A DNA stretch of 64,000 nucleotides from Siphonodentalium dalli (taxonomy: Eukaryota; Mollusca; Scaphopoda; Gadilida; Siphonodentaliidae). The DNA lies in NCBI GenBank assembly GCA_032622095.1, contig CP136062.1:156234875-156298874 (forward strand). Direction: 5' to 3'. Below the pieces are notes generated by a model. The model was not told the DNA's origin and did no database searches. It saw only the letters and a program-made list of their open reading frames with translations. Positions 24,701-34,964 of this stretch are shown here, in pieces. Both the position numbers and the translations under genes were made by a program. The number at the start of each line of letters is the position of its first letter. The first letter of the stretch is position 1.

Positions 24701-25171
24701 TGTTTTGACTTGAAAATCAGGAAGTGGTGTTTTGGAAGAAAGAGTGCCAAATTGCAAAATGGTATCCTCTCTGACAAATGCACAATTGTTTGCGCTCTAT
24801 AATTACACTAGAGTTGCAGTGAATCCACAATTGTTATGATGCTGCTTTCTTTATGAAATATTTACTTTGTGAATTTGTTTCCATGGCCTCCGATGTTGAA
24901 ACAAGCTACCTCTGCCCCTCCTTGACATTCATTTTAACTTTCGAATGTCTCTTTTTTTACAGAAGGGAAAAAAGTCGCCCTGTCATACAACTGCAAATTT
25001 GTGGAGACATCGACACTCTTCCATCACAACGTGGATGAGTTGTTGGTCGGTATTCATAAACAAAACTCTTTGCACAACAACGCGCGAACAGGCTCAGGGA
25101 GGAAGATGAAGGCACTTTTACCACGCATTTTCAAGAGTAAAGCATCCTGTGAAAATTTGATGAAATTATAA
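15377..25171 (+). CDS. RGK-family (Rad/Gem/Rem-like) small GTPase, four coding exons (copy A)
   Basis: Exons 15377-15701, 18045-18133, 23361-23544 and 24963-25171 join in frame (807 nt, 268 residues; intron phases 1, 0, 1). The N-terminus is Ser-rich (residues 18-60). The P-loop GSHGVGKT is at 82-89, G4 NKCD at 186-189 and G5 ETST at 214-217. The basic tail RKMKALLPRIFKSK leads into SCENLMKL (261-268), the C-terminal motif of RGK proteins, which have no CAAX box. RGK proteins bind calcium-channel beta subunits and 14-3-3 at the membrane and reduce channel activity. That role is known for the family, not shown here. I cannot find a G3 motif (DxxG, or RGK-type DxWE): between LNGEQ (122-126) and IYVVVYS the protein is about 6 residues shorter than vertebrate Gem. 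A small phase-0 exon may be missed in intron 2. Confidence 0.88.
15702..18044 (+). other. Intron 1 of RGK gene A (2.3 kb)
   Basis: Bounded by GTTGGT and ATTCCAG. An antisense 79-codon open frame (15991-16230) is also open in copy B, but its few differences all change the amino acid. No repeat family recognised. Confidence 0.7.
18045..18133 (+). CDS. RGK gene A, exon 2
   Basis: 89 nt between acceptor tattccag and donor cag|GTATGA. It completes codon 109 (Glu) and encodes DDDDNIKQVSVMLNGEQ and then VWQCFNEELTNQ (110-138). It corresponds to the beta2-beta3 region of the fold. The phase fit on both sides and conservation in copy B support it. Confidence 0.75.
18445..18506. repeat. Perfect 19-bp hairpin in intron 2 (copy A)
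   Basis: gagtggaattgtggtttta (18445-18463) is exactly complementary to 18488-18506, with a 24-base loop. The loop start ccacgag (18465-18471) can alternatively pair with ctcgtgg at 18504-18510, so the element is a nested palindrome. It is identical in copy B. Confidence 0.85.
19080..19450 (+). repeat. Diverged direct repeat in intron 2, first unit (copy A)
   Basis: Related to 20400-20890. Shared blocks are the gggacgggtgtgtaa/gggccgggtgtaaaa start, cacaatg...gcctggttagagcacagg-like text, cactcggatttcgaaaacaaatttatt, gccactgtttcgc and the tctcaatacac end. Origin unknown. Confidence 0.65.
20400..20890 (+). repeat. Diverged direct repeat in intron 2, second unit (copy A)
   Basis: Related to 19080-19450, with an extra segment of about 100 bp in the middle (20560-20660). 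Confidence 0.65.
22252..22559. repeat. Small patch of CTAACC/GGGACGGGAC satellite flanked by 31-bp direct repeats (copy A)
   Basis: The interior (22283-22528) is made of the same words as the large array at 25970-29030: ctaacc followed by gggacgggacc. The patch is bordered by aaacatcaaatttgaatc... at 22252-22282 and again at 22529-22559, with two mismatches in 31 bp. Excision or insertion between such borders, or a larger repeat unit, would explain the arrangement. Confidence 0.8.
23361..23544 (+). CDS. RGK gene A, exon 3
   Basis: 184 nt after a pyrimidine-rich acceptor (ctcccttttacag), ending at GGAG|GTGAGT. It encodes residues 139-199, with beta4 (EIYVVVYSRGDRKSF) and the G4 region PIILVENKCDLVR. 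It is markedly more GC-rich than the surrounding introns. Confidence 0.9.
23545..24962 (+). other. Intron 3 of RGK gene A (1.4 kb)
   Basis: Bounded by GTGAGT and TTTACAG. The open frame at 24417-24713 is shifted in copy B by a one-base difference (A-run at 62941), so it is not a gene. Confidence 0.75.
24963..25171 (+). CDS. RGK gene A, exon 4
   Basis: 209 nt after acceptor ctttttttacag; stop TAA at 25169-25171. It encodes residues 200-268: NCKFVETST (G5), HHNVDELLVGI, and the basic C-terminus ending SCENLMKL. The pattern Cys-x-Asn-Leu-x-x-Leu matches the conserved end of RGK proteins. Confidence 0.9.
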
Positions 25172-25515
25172 TTTATCAGTCACCTGTTCAGCAACATTCA
25201 GAGTATGAAATGATGTTATTATAACAATTGTTATATATTTATCATCGGTTATGTGAGATCGTGTAGCACGAGTGCTGTGTGGTAATGTGTTATCTTTGTC
25301 AGTGTTGAGAAGGAAACATGTATACCATTTTAAACAGAGAATACTTGAAGCTAATAACCATATCATCCATTTGTAACTCAGATATATTCAAATCGAAATT
25401 ATTCAAAATCATGGAATCATATGTTGTACACTTAGCTGCATATATATATATAACATAAACGTAGCATATAACGTATGATTATTTTGTAAGTTATGGATAA
25501 TTATGTATAGTCTGA

Positions 25516-25521
25516 AATAAA
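25516..25521 (+). promoter_or_regulatory. Polyadenylation signal AATAAA of RGK gene A
   Basis: AATAAA lies 345 bp after the stop codon, just before the ATC-rich microsatellite. Copy B keeps it at 63943-63948. Confidence 0.5.
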
Positions 25522-25540
25522 ACTATATATCCATGTAGAG

Positions 25541-25672
25541 CATTATCATCATCACCATTATCACCGTTGTCATCATCATGGTCATTATCGTAATCATCAT
25601 AACTGCTATCTGTTATCACAATCAACATCAACATCATCGCCGGCATCATCATATTCATCGCCGTCGTCTTAA
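25541..25672. repeat. ATC-rich microsatellite (copy A)
   Basis: Imperfect (ATC)n/(ATT)n tract with interruptions such as accgttgtc and gccggc. It lies just downstream of the RGK gene A poly(A) signal. Copy B begins the same tract at about 63969 and runs off the window. Confidence 0.85.
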
Positions 25673-25969
25673 GTAATCACCACCAATTGTTTGGATTATA
25701 TGAGCATTGACGGTTAACTATTTCGGTCGTAAATATATCTACACGCGCTTCCATTCATCAAACGACGTGAATTCCGTTACTAATTCCTTATTGATCATTC
25801 GGCAAAATCCGAGAACGGTGGGAAATTACCTCTCATTCGTAAGCGGCCAACGGGGCCGAACACAATTAGGATCAGCTTTCAAAAAGTGGCCTGAAAATGA
25901 GTTACCGCTCTGGTCTGTCAGGAAAATTTCGGGACCGGATGACTCGGAACTTTAACCAGGACAGGCGTG

Positions 25970-28900
25970 TTGGGACCCTAAAGGGACGGGACAGTAATTC
26001 TAGCTGGACCCGGGCCGTGGCTATTAATCTAACCGCGGGCGGGACAAATCGGTACCCTAACCCTAACCGGGGCGGGACGCGACTCTAACATTAACTGGGA
26101 CGGGACCTTAGGCCTAACCCTAACCGGGACGGCATCTTAACCCTAACACTGAACAGGACGACGCGGTATCCTAACCCTGACCGGACGGGACCATAAGTTG
26201 TATGTGGGTGTTCGGAACGGATTGTAACTTAACCATAACCGAACCTGGGCCCTACCCCGGAGCGAAACGGTGCGGGACCCAAACCTTAACCCAGACTGGA
26301 CGAGACCGTAATTCTAGCTGGACCGTGACTCATAGTTCTAACCGCGGACGGGAAATAAAGCATAAACATAACCCTAACGGCAGCTTAACTCTAAGACTGA
26401 ACAGGCCTAGTCCGACCGGACGGGACCATAACCTTTATGTTGGGGTCGGAGTGACTGTAACTTTAACCCTAACCGGATCGGGGCCCTATCCAGGAACTGA
26501 ACGGGGCGGGGCCCTAAGCCAGGCGGGACGGGACCTTGACCCAACCCTGACGGGACATTAACACTGGCTACACCAATAACCCTAAACCTAAACGGCACTG
26601 GACGGCTCTGAACGGGAATTTAACCCTAGCCCTAACCGAGACGGGACCATAACGCTAACCGTTAGGGGAACCCAATACTAACCGGGACGTGACCCCTGAC
26701 CCTAACCTATTCGGGACGGGAGCTTAACCCTAACTCTAACCGGGACGGTTGGAACCTAACACTAACAATACTCGTAACCTGATGGTGGATCCGGATGGTC
26801 CGTACATCGGACGGGACGAGCCGGGACCATAACAAGGAAGAGACGGGACCATAGGACGGTACCCTATCTCTAACCGGAACCCTAACCCTACCCCGGGGCG
26901 GAAGTCAGGGGAGGGACGTTAAAACTAATCATAACCATAACCGGGACGGCACCAGTCGGGGGCAATAACAATAACTGAAAAGAGGCCTTAAGCCTAACCA
27001 CAAAGGGGACGGGACCTAAACCTTAATACGGACCAGAACGGGAGGTTAACATAACTACAACCGGGACTGGTGCTAAACCCTAACCCGTACCGGACGGGCG
27101 GGATTCTAATTTGGATGTGGTGGTTCGGAACGGTACTGTAACATAATCATGTCGGGGGTCTGACACGGAAATTAATTGGGCGGGACCCAAACACTAACAG
27201 GACGGGGCCTATGCCCCAACCCTGACCGTGACGGGACCTCAACCCTTGGCAAAACCATAACCCAAACCCTAAAGGGACTGGACGGTTCGGGCGGGAACTT
27301 AAACACAACACAACTAACCTGGTCAGGGCCCTATCACTAACCGGTACGGAGCCTTAAACATAACCTTGGCGGGATTTTAACCCTATCTGGTACGGGATGT
27401 TACTACAGTACTAACTGACAACAATCGTTACCTGGCGGGTAAACCCGACCGCGGACAGGACGAATCGGGACCCTAACCAGGACGGCACCCTAACCTTTAA
27501 CTGAACGTAACTGGTTGGAACGGGACCTTAACACTAAACGTAACCATAAAACTGGACGGGGCCAGAGGACCTGACGTTAACACTAACCATAACCGGGACT
27601 GTACGGCTCTGGGCTGGAATTTCACAATAACCATAACTGGGACGGGACCAGTCGGGACCCTATCACTAACCTGGACTGGACCTTTGTCCGATTCCTAACT
27701 CGAACTTGGACGGGACCTTGAGCCTAACCCATAACCGGGAAGGGACGGGACCACAACAAGGGCGGTATCCTAACAGTAGCAATAACTGGACGGATTGGAA
27801 CGGGACCTTAACCCTAACCATTACCCTAAACCGGGACCAGTGTCATGGGACGTCCGGGACGTTAACACTAACCTTAACGATAACCCTAACCAGGACTGGA
27901 CGGATCTGAACTGGAAATTCACCAGAACCTGACTGCGACGAGACCAGTCGGATTCATACCACTAACCGGGACTCGACCTTAGAGCCATATCCCTAACTCT
28001 AACTTGGACGAAACATTGAACCTAACCTTAACCGGGACGGAGCTTAACCCTGACAATAACCGGGGAGGTACCCCAAGCTGGACGTGGCGGGATGGGACCA
28101 TAACTCTAACCCTAACCGGACGGGACGAGTCGGGAAACTAACCCGGGATGGAGAGAGACACTAACCCTACCAGAGTATGACCCTAACCATAACTGTGACT
28201 GGACGGCTCGGGAATGTAATTTAGGCCTAACACTAACCCTAACTGGGACGGACCCTACCACTAACCGAAACGTTACGGTACCTTAAACCAACACCCAACT
28301 CAAACCGTGGCGGATGGGGCTGGACCTTAAGCCTAACCTAATTATGAGTGGACCCTGACTCGAACCGCGACATGGTCTTAACCTTAGCTCTAACCGGGAG
28401 GGGACCGTAACACTATCCGAGATGTGACGGGACCGTAAACCGAGCCCTAACTCTAAGCGGGACTCGACATTAAAACTAACTCTAGCTAATCCGGGGAGGA
28501 TGGGACCCAACCCTAATCGGGACGGAACCGTAACCCTAATTCTAACAGGTACGGGACTCTAACCCTAACAGGACGGGATGTAAACCTTAACCCTAACTGG
28601 TACTTGACCTTAAACCTAACTCTAAGCCGAACCGTGTAGGGACGGGCCCTTAACCATAACTCTAACCGGGACGGGACCTTTAGGTTCCTCTACCCAACCG
28701 CGGCGGTGTGTGCCGGCCCTTAATCCTACACTAATCCGAATGCCAGCGGGAGGACATTAAACCTATCTCTAATCCGAATCGGGGCGGGACGGGACCTTAA
28801 CACTACCCATAACCGGAACGGGACTGGACCCACACACTGACCGTAATCGGCACGGGACGATAAGGGCCGTGACGGGACCCTAGTATAACAGGGATAGATC

Positions 28901-29030
28901 GAGATGGGACCTTTACACTATAGCACTAATCCTAAACGGGACAGGACGGGGCGGATCCTAACCCTAACTGGGACGGGACCCTAACCATAACCGGGATGGA
29001 CGGGATGGGACAGCGGGCGCGGGTAGTGAC
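25970..29030. repeat. Degenerate satellite array with telomere-like CTAACCC and GGGACGGGAC words
   Basis: About 3 kb built from irregular units of roughly 22-28 bp with consensus near ccctaaccctaacc followed by gggacgggacctta. The first part resembles the C-rich strand of the animal telomere repeat (CCCTAA), but it is always interrupted by the GGGAC part, so this is not a plain telomere tract. Units are strongly diverged and no two neighbours are identical. Base composition is far more GC-rich than the flanks. Frames inside (for example 26202-26561) are repeat translation, not genes. The edges are gradual: scattered units from about 25910, and a GC-rich end near 29060. Confidence 0.9.
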
Positions 29031-29569
29031 GGTAACGGGGCGCGCGGGCGGAGAAACTCGTAGTTGTGTTGGTTGGGGCGTCACTGTACGTCTGTTTTCG
29101 ACCAATTGGCACTGATGTTCTAATTTTTTCGGTCCAAATTATCGCCCCATGCACTTTCACTTCAACGTTCCAGACCGAGCATAGCAGCAACTCATATTCG
29201 GACACTTTTTGAAACTCGATCCAAATTTACTTTGGCTAAATCGAATTCTATCCAGCTATTATTTACATATACTTCTGAACACCTGATATATACATATTTT
29301 TTGTTTTGAACTATCAACGTTAGCGTTGTTAAAGTAATGAGAGCGGGTCTCAAGTTACAAAGAGCACATACTAATAACGCTGTCAATGGCTACCGTTTTA
29401 AACCTGTTTACCCTGGAAGCCTATAACATTGTAGAGGTCGGTTGTTTATTATGACATCAAGGTGAACATATCCATACTGCACATGGCGTCACTTTATATT
29501 GCAACCAGTCTTTTCGCTTGCTTCTTGAATTAACGAACAGCAGAGGAATATCTGCTGGTTGCTTTCATG

Positions 29570-30200
29570 TTTTCATTTCAATTCAATATGTTGGGACGTT
29601 TGTACACCCGCAATCCGATATTTGACTAAGAGATGATTATAATTTTGCGTAGAAGTACAATTTAGTTTTATCTTATCGAATATACCATTTCATTTTATGC
29701 CATTGTCTGATTTATTTGATTTATATTCGTGAATAATCCTGTGTCTTTCAATTGTTCTTGGCTGATAGCGATTCACGTGATTAGATTCATATATCTGTAT
29801 GTGGCTCATGTTATCGTTTCTACATTGTGTATCATGGTTTTGCATGCTTCAATATATACTGGTTAATTTATTTTGGCTTTTATGTGTTAATTTCATTTCA
29901 TTCGAGTCTTTTGTAACGTACATAAATTTCCCACAACTCGATATTTGGCCAAGCGATTATTCAACTTTTGCATAGAAGTAAACTTTATTTTTTGAAAATA
30001 TCATTTTATCATGACATTCACTGATTTGTATGATTGTTATTCATGCGCTCTAAATAATCCTGTCACTTCCAATTGTCGATTCGTGATCTTGAATCACGTG
30101 ATCATATTTATATATTTGGCGATTGCTCAAGCCGATGTTCTATGTTTTCACGTTTACTACACATAGCGATTACGCAGACCAATGTTCTACATGTACGTTG
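29570..30200 (+). repeat. Two tandem diverged units of about 320 bp
   Basis: The segment from about 29570 is repeated from about 29890. Matching blocks are cgatatttg-ctaag (29617) with cgatatttggccaagcgatt (29939), tagaagta near 29651 with 29967, aataatcctgt near 29732 with 30053, and tcacgtgat near 29773 with 30095. Family unknown, no coding signal. Confidence 0.7.
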
Positions 30201-30649
30201 TAATGTGTATTACATTATGTTGATTGTGTTCATGGTATACATTGTCCCGAATGTCCTTAACCAGACACCACATGTAAGCGAAAAATAAATTTGTCGGATC
30301 GGAATAATGGACTTTGTCTCACTTACTCCCTATGCATGGAAATTGCTTTAATAGGCATCAAACCAGTGACATTACATAACTACGGTCTTTACTTATTGTA
30401 TACAAATTAATAGAAGTTCAGTAAAAAATAACTATAATTTGATTAAGTCTCTTTAATCCGTGTTATCGAAGAAAATATATCGTCGAATGTATAGCGTATT
30501 GGGGTACTATTACTTGTACAACCACTTATCTCACATATATCCTAGATTCGTTTCGTTTGCAACTGATGGTAAATTGTGTTCTTAGTATTTTGTTGAAAGG
30601 TAACTGATATGTATACTGTTGATACGTGCGGTTCCAGCTGGACTATACG
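30201..30649. other. Non-coding stretch
   Basis: AT-rich with no gene, RNA or repeat recognised. An AATAAA at 30285-30290 has no gene attached. Confidence 0.4.
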
Positions 30650-31190
30650 CACCCCTGATCAAGACTTAGTGGTCCTGCTAATGTGATGTGATGTGATGCT
30701 GGTGGTCTCTGCTGAATTGCTATAATGCGATTCGGGCGAACTGATGCTGTTAAGACAAAGTACCGTTATTTTTCAAATGTTGTCATTTTCTGGGTGTATG
30801 GCTAATACGAGCGGTTTGGAATAAGACCAGTGCATGTTTGGAACATAAAACACATAGACATTTTGAACAAATATAATAATGGCTGCTCTGGTGTTTGCAA
30901 AACGATGTGAATTGCCATCTTGATATAGTCGATTTGCCACAACTAGTATAACCAATATAAACATATCTCGCAATATATATGTGTTGGAATGTTTGATACA
31001 CACAATGGCTTTTCATATTGCAGATTTTCCGAACGCCGCACAAACGACAATTTTAGAACAAATAACGTACATGTTCTTAACAGCGTAAATTTGCCATGAC
31101 AGCATCTTAGCAATTCAACAGGGCCCACCAGCATCGCATCACATTGGCGGGACCAGTTGACCAGTTGTGATACTGTAATAGGATGAAACT
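30650..31190. mobile_element. Long diverged inverted repeat (fold-back element 1)
   Basis: The segment around 30672-30790 (ggtcctgctaatgtgatg, gctggtgg, ctgaattgcta, gctgttaag, cgttattt) matches the reverse complement of about 31040-31160 (ggtcccgccaatgtgatg, gctggtgg, ttgaattgcta, gctgttaag, cgttattt). Arms are about 230 bp with a short centre near 30900-30950. No coding capacity, which fits a fold-back or hairpin MITE. Outer limits are uncertain. Confidence 0.65.
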
Positions 31191-31829
31191 TTAATGGTCT
31201 GACTGTATTTGTGTTCGAGGGTACGCCAATACATGGGATTCGTTAATCAAATAATTTATTATTGCGACAGTTCTTTAATCTTAGTGTAGTGTTCGATATT
31301 CCGAGAGTTCGATACTTAAGAATTTACAGCGACGTGGACATGAATAACAGTCGGGCCTCATCAACATAAAATAAATGTTCCCCGAGGCATCACCATGCGC
31401 AAAAGAATCCCACCGGTATAAAATTTAAACACCATACATACATTTGGGAACAGACAATTAACACACGCGTATATATAATTGCGTAAATGATACACAAATA
31501 TCCAAATGTTTGTCTTTGTCGTGTCTTATACATGTATGTTACAACATATGTGACTTATTGGTGCTCTATATAAAAATTCACGTACATGCACGTGCGTGAG
31601 CGACACATACACGTGTAATAATTTAACGCGATGCTGAAACGGATGCCAGCTTCCGTATGTGAGGAAACTACATGCTATTCTGAAAGCTAGCGCGACCTAC
31701 ATGTATATTTACATATTCGCGACTTTCGGACTATCGAATAATCGTAATATCTAACTATCTGACAAACGAGCTGCCTAATTTTTTCGTCATTTGACAAATA
31801 TACAACATTCATATTTGAGAATAAGTGGG
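31191..31829. other. Non-coding stretch between the two fold-back elements
   Basis: No gene seen. The stretch is AT-rich with a short cluster of cacgtg-like words near 31580-31615. Confidence 0.4.
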
Positions 31830-33085
31830 ACAGTTGAAGCACAGGTCCCCAGATCAAAGATTTACTCCACCCCCAATAATACTTAATCCCATAGAAATGT
31901 ATTCAACTTGGCGGGGCCTAATTTTTATTTATTTTTTTCACTAAAAAAACAGGTTCAAAATAGAAAACAAATATTTTTGTTACATAAAGGCCTCATATAT
32001 ACGTAGAAATATATTTTCTTACTCATCAATTTGATGTATCCCGTGTAAAAACATGGTCCAGAAAAACTCCTGTTATGAGCACAGGTCTGACGGAAACCGG
32101 CTGTTGAAATCCCTCGATCGAGATGGAGTCCGCTCAACTCGGTCAAAGAGCCGGATTTTGACCACACCGACTTGTGCTTCAAAAACGCACTAAACGGTAA
32201 GTAGAATATATATATATTATACATAATTAGAAGCGGAATCACGGCATCATATCTCTCGTATTTATTGAAATAATCAGTTTCATAAAACCGGAAGCAAATT
32301 TAAATTGTCCAAAACAAGCCATTTTGTAAGTAAGCTGATATGACGTAACACTAATTTGTCATTGGCCCAATATAAATCAAATATATAACGAAGAAGTAAT
32401 GTACATACGCTCTAAATATTTACGAAGTTATATTCTTGTCCATGTGTATGTTTTCAAATCGGCATTCGTGTTAATTCAATCTTTATCTATTCTTTTCATT
32501 TTTTATAAATACATATTGTGTTGCATAGAATTATAAATAGTACTCACGGCAAACTCGCATAAAATGGCTGGTTTTGGAAAATTTATATTTGCTTCCGAAT
32601 TCATGAATCTGATTTTTTTCAATAAATACGAGAGATACGATGACGTGATGTGGCCAGATTGGTTTGGGTGTGTCAGTAATTAATTCCGCTTCTAATGATG
32701 TATAATATATATATTTTACTTAACGTTGAGAGTTTTTGAAGCGCAAGTCGGTGTAAAAATCCGACTCGCTGACCCAGTTTAGCGGGCACCATCTGGAACG
32801 TGTGATTTTCGCAGTCGGTTTGCTCCAGACCTGAGCTCATATCCGGAGTTTTTCTGAACCAATTTTACACGGCATACTTAAAATTGAAGAGTAATAAAAT
32901 ATCTTTCTACCTATATATGAAGCATTTATGTTGCTAACATTATTTTTGTGTGTTTTGAACCTGTTTGTGGACTTTGAAAAAGTTATAACAAATTAGGGCC
33001 GTCCGCGTTCGATACCTTTCTATTATAGGAAGAATATAGGGGCGGTGCATTTTTGTTTTTGTTCTGGCGACCTGTGAGTTAAAGA
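31830..33085. mobile_element. Very long diverged inverted repeat (fold-back element 2)
   Basis: The left arm (about 31830-32390) pairs with the right arm (about 32525-33085). Matching blocks, left against the reverse complement of right: cacaggtccccaga/cacaggtcgccaga; ggcctaattt/ggccctaattt; aaacaggttcaaaa (both); cagaaaaactcc (both); caccgacttg.gcttcaaaaac (both); ttagaagcggaat (both); tctctcgtatttattgaa (both). The arms are over 500 bp with a spacer of about 130 bp. Minus-strand frames at 31955-32242 and 32940-33305 lie inside it and have no motif. A fold-back transposon or ancient inverted duplication; the right end sits about 300 bp from the Helitron helicase end. Confidence 0.75.
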
Positions 33086-33384
33086 TGCCCAAATTTGATA
33101 AAATACAAAATACACCTAATGTGACAAAATACACAAAATTTGACAAAAACAAATCTTTGGCAACATAAGCATGGACGCTATCATAGACGATATTGGAATG
33201 TTTGCTAGACTGACCACAGTCAAACGTGCTAAAAAGTTGCTCTTTTGAAATTCGACATTTGGCCATCAATACTTCATAATGATAATGCAGGGTTCGTTGT
33301 GCCATTCATTTTCGTGTATACAAACTGTGCATTTGAAGGTTGTTTGCTGTCAAACCGTCAGGGCATCTTTAAGTCATCGCTAGC

Positions 33385-34532
33385 AACGTTAGATGTCCTC
33401 ACAAAACCTAAGTATACACAATGATGCGAGTCTTTCCAGTAGGAGCGTGGACGAACACAGTATGAGGAGTTCCAACTCTAGAACATCCAACATACAGTTG
33501 TCCATGCGAAAATTAAGACAGTTGTAAACAAACAACAAATACAGTTTGGCCTTGAGACTGATTAATTGAAATGGCATAGCTCAATTTTTTATTTTAGTTT
33601 CTTAAACCGAAACGGAATGTCAGATGGTATGGGGGTGTGCATGGCATAAACACATATTCTCCCTTACCACAGCCAGGTAGAATAGTAGCCACAATGACAT
33701 GCGCCAATAGCTTAGTGACCACCAGCCGTGTTCCGTTGAAAATGTTGCGCAGACGCATGGTTTTGCTCCTGCTTTCAGCCAAATATTGTGAAGAGGAAGA
33801 CATGGTGGCTCTAATAAATTAAATTATGTGCGATAGGTGACAACCTCTGATGAATCTGTAACAACGTCAACTGATGTGTAGGAATGGGAGCTCCCGGGCA
33901 TTTCATTAACACGTTTGTTGTTGATGCTGTTCAGTCACAGACATTGGCGCAATAATTGCAAGTTTACATAGACAAGTAATGTTTTGATAGTGGTCGCGTA
34001 GACTTGAGAATACACGTGAAACGGGGAAGGATCCACACACCATCATCGTCTAAAAACACTTTAGTTTCTCTAAGTTGTTGTAATGTTCGAGCGAACTGTG
34101 CGAAAGCTGGTTCCCATGGAGTTGTGCTCGCAGCGATTTATGGTTAACATGGTGCCGCAACGAAGAAGACTTAACGCAAGCCTGGTTCCGTCAGCTTTCG
34201 TCCCCCTGGTAATGACTGGTAAAGTTTGCCTAAAGTCACCAGACAACATGACAGTGAGTCTCCCCATTTGTGGATTTGTATCCCGTACGTCTTTTAATGT
34301 TATGTCAATTGCCTCCAATGCTCTGGTATGTGCCACTGTGCATTCATCCCATACAATCATGTGTCACGTTCTGAAAAATTGCGCAAGTCCGGAAGTTTTG
34401 GAAATGTTGCAAACCGGAGCATCATTGGTGACCAAGTCCAAAGACAACTTAAAGGCAGAATGAGCCGTGGCAGCATTACCCGACGAAGCAACATGTTCGT
34501 GACGAAGTTTCCCCAGTTCCAGCAGGTGCATC
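33385..34532 (-). pseudogene. Helitron Pif1-type helicase part
   Basis: Walker A reads DAPAGTGETS (minus strand of 34532-34503), where the invariant GKT lysine has become Glu. Then, after shifts, come GNAATAHSAFKL and CNISKTSGLAQFF; Walker B IVWDEC (34351-34340 for WDEC); LSGDFRQTLPVI (near 34245-34205); NGTRLVVTKLL with ATILPG (near 33735-33685); and the last motif FSHGQLYVGCSRVGTPHTV (near 33510-33455). The order is that of the Helitron helicase. Several frame changes separate the pieces. Confidence 0.9.
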
Positions 34533-34964
34533 GTGAAAACATATTCCTCCAGTATGAGATTGCACTCGACCGATGGTGGAATATACTACCCTTTATTCGT
34601 GTAAAAGTGTTTTTTTTCATTTTCATTAATGTATCCGACCAAAGAATCGATGTCGTTGAATGTTTGCCGTAATATCTCGTTGTCAGAATGTTCAGCTCGG
34701 TTCAGTTTGATGCCGACCAAGCGTATGCAGTCCTTTTCCTCGCATAGCAATAACCCTGTCTTCTATATATATTAATGCGACAATGAAGACCTCATCACTG
34801 TAGGCACTTTCCATTTCCGGGTATCTTAATTGAACCTGGTGTTTAAAATCTTCAGAAAAATCATCCCGTTATTGGTATAGTATTAAAGGATCACAAACTT
34901 CACATGTTTTGAGGATAATTGCAGAGAATTCGGAGGCTTGTTGCTGAATGCGATGCCGAAGCTT

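Larger units (their letters stand above)
1..25573. repeat. Copy A of a large direct (tandem) duplication
   Basis: Position 1 corresponds to 38346 and position 25573 to 64000, and similarity runs continuously between these points in the same orientation. By eye, identity is about 97%; exon 1 of the RGK gene shows about 9 substitutions in 292 shared bases. Indels separating the copies include 33 bp in RGK exon 1, about 220 bp near 9310 (absent from A), about 220 bp near 9800-10010 (absent from B), about 85 bp near 6207 (absent from A) and about 30 bp near 12495 (absent from B). The left end lies outside the window, so the true unit may be longer. Either a segmental duplication or an uncollapsed haplotype would look like this. 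Confidence 0.95.

Noticed and set aside
24417-24713. 98-codon frame in intron 3
   Set aside because: Disrupted in copy B by a one-base length change.
25541-25672. CRISPR-like or clustered repeat structure
   Set aside because: A simple ATC microsatellite with no spacers, in an animal genome.
26202-26561. 119-codon and similar frames inside the satellite array
   Set aside because: Translation of the repeat words (LTLT, GRDRN), not a protein family.
32940-33305. 121-codon minus-strand frame next to the Helitron
   Set aside because: Largely inside the right arm of fold-back element 2; no similarity to Helitron protein or other family.
34083-34463. 126-codon plus-strand frame
   Set aside because: Antisense shadow of the Helitron helicase.
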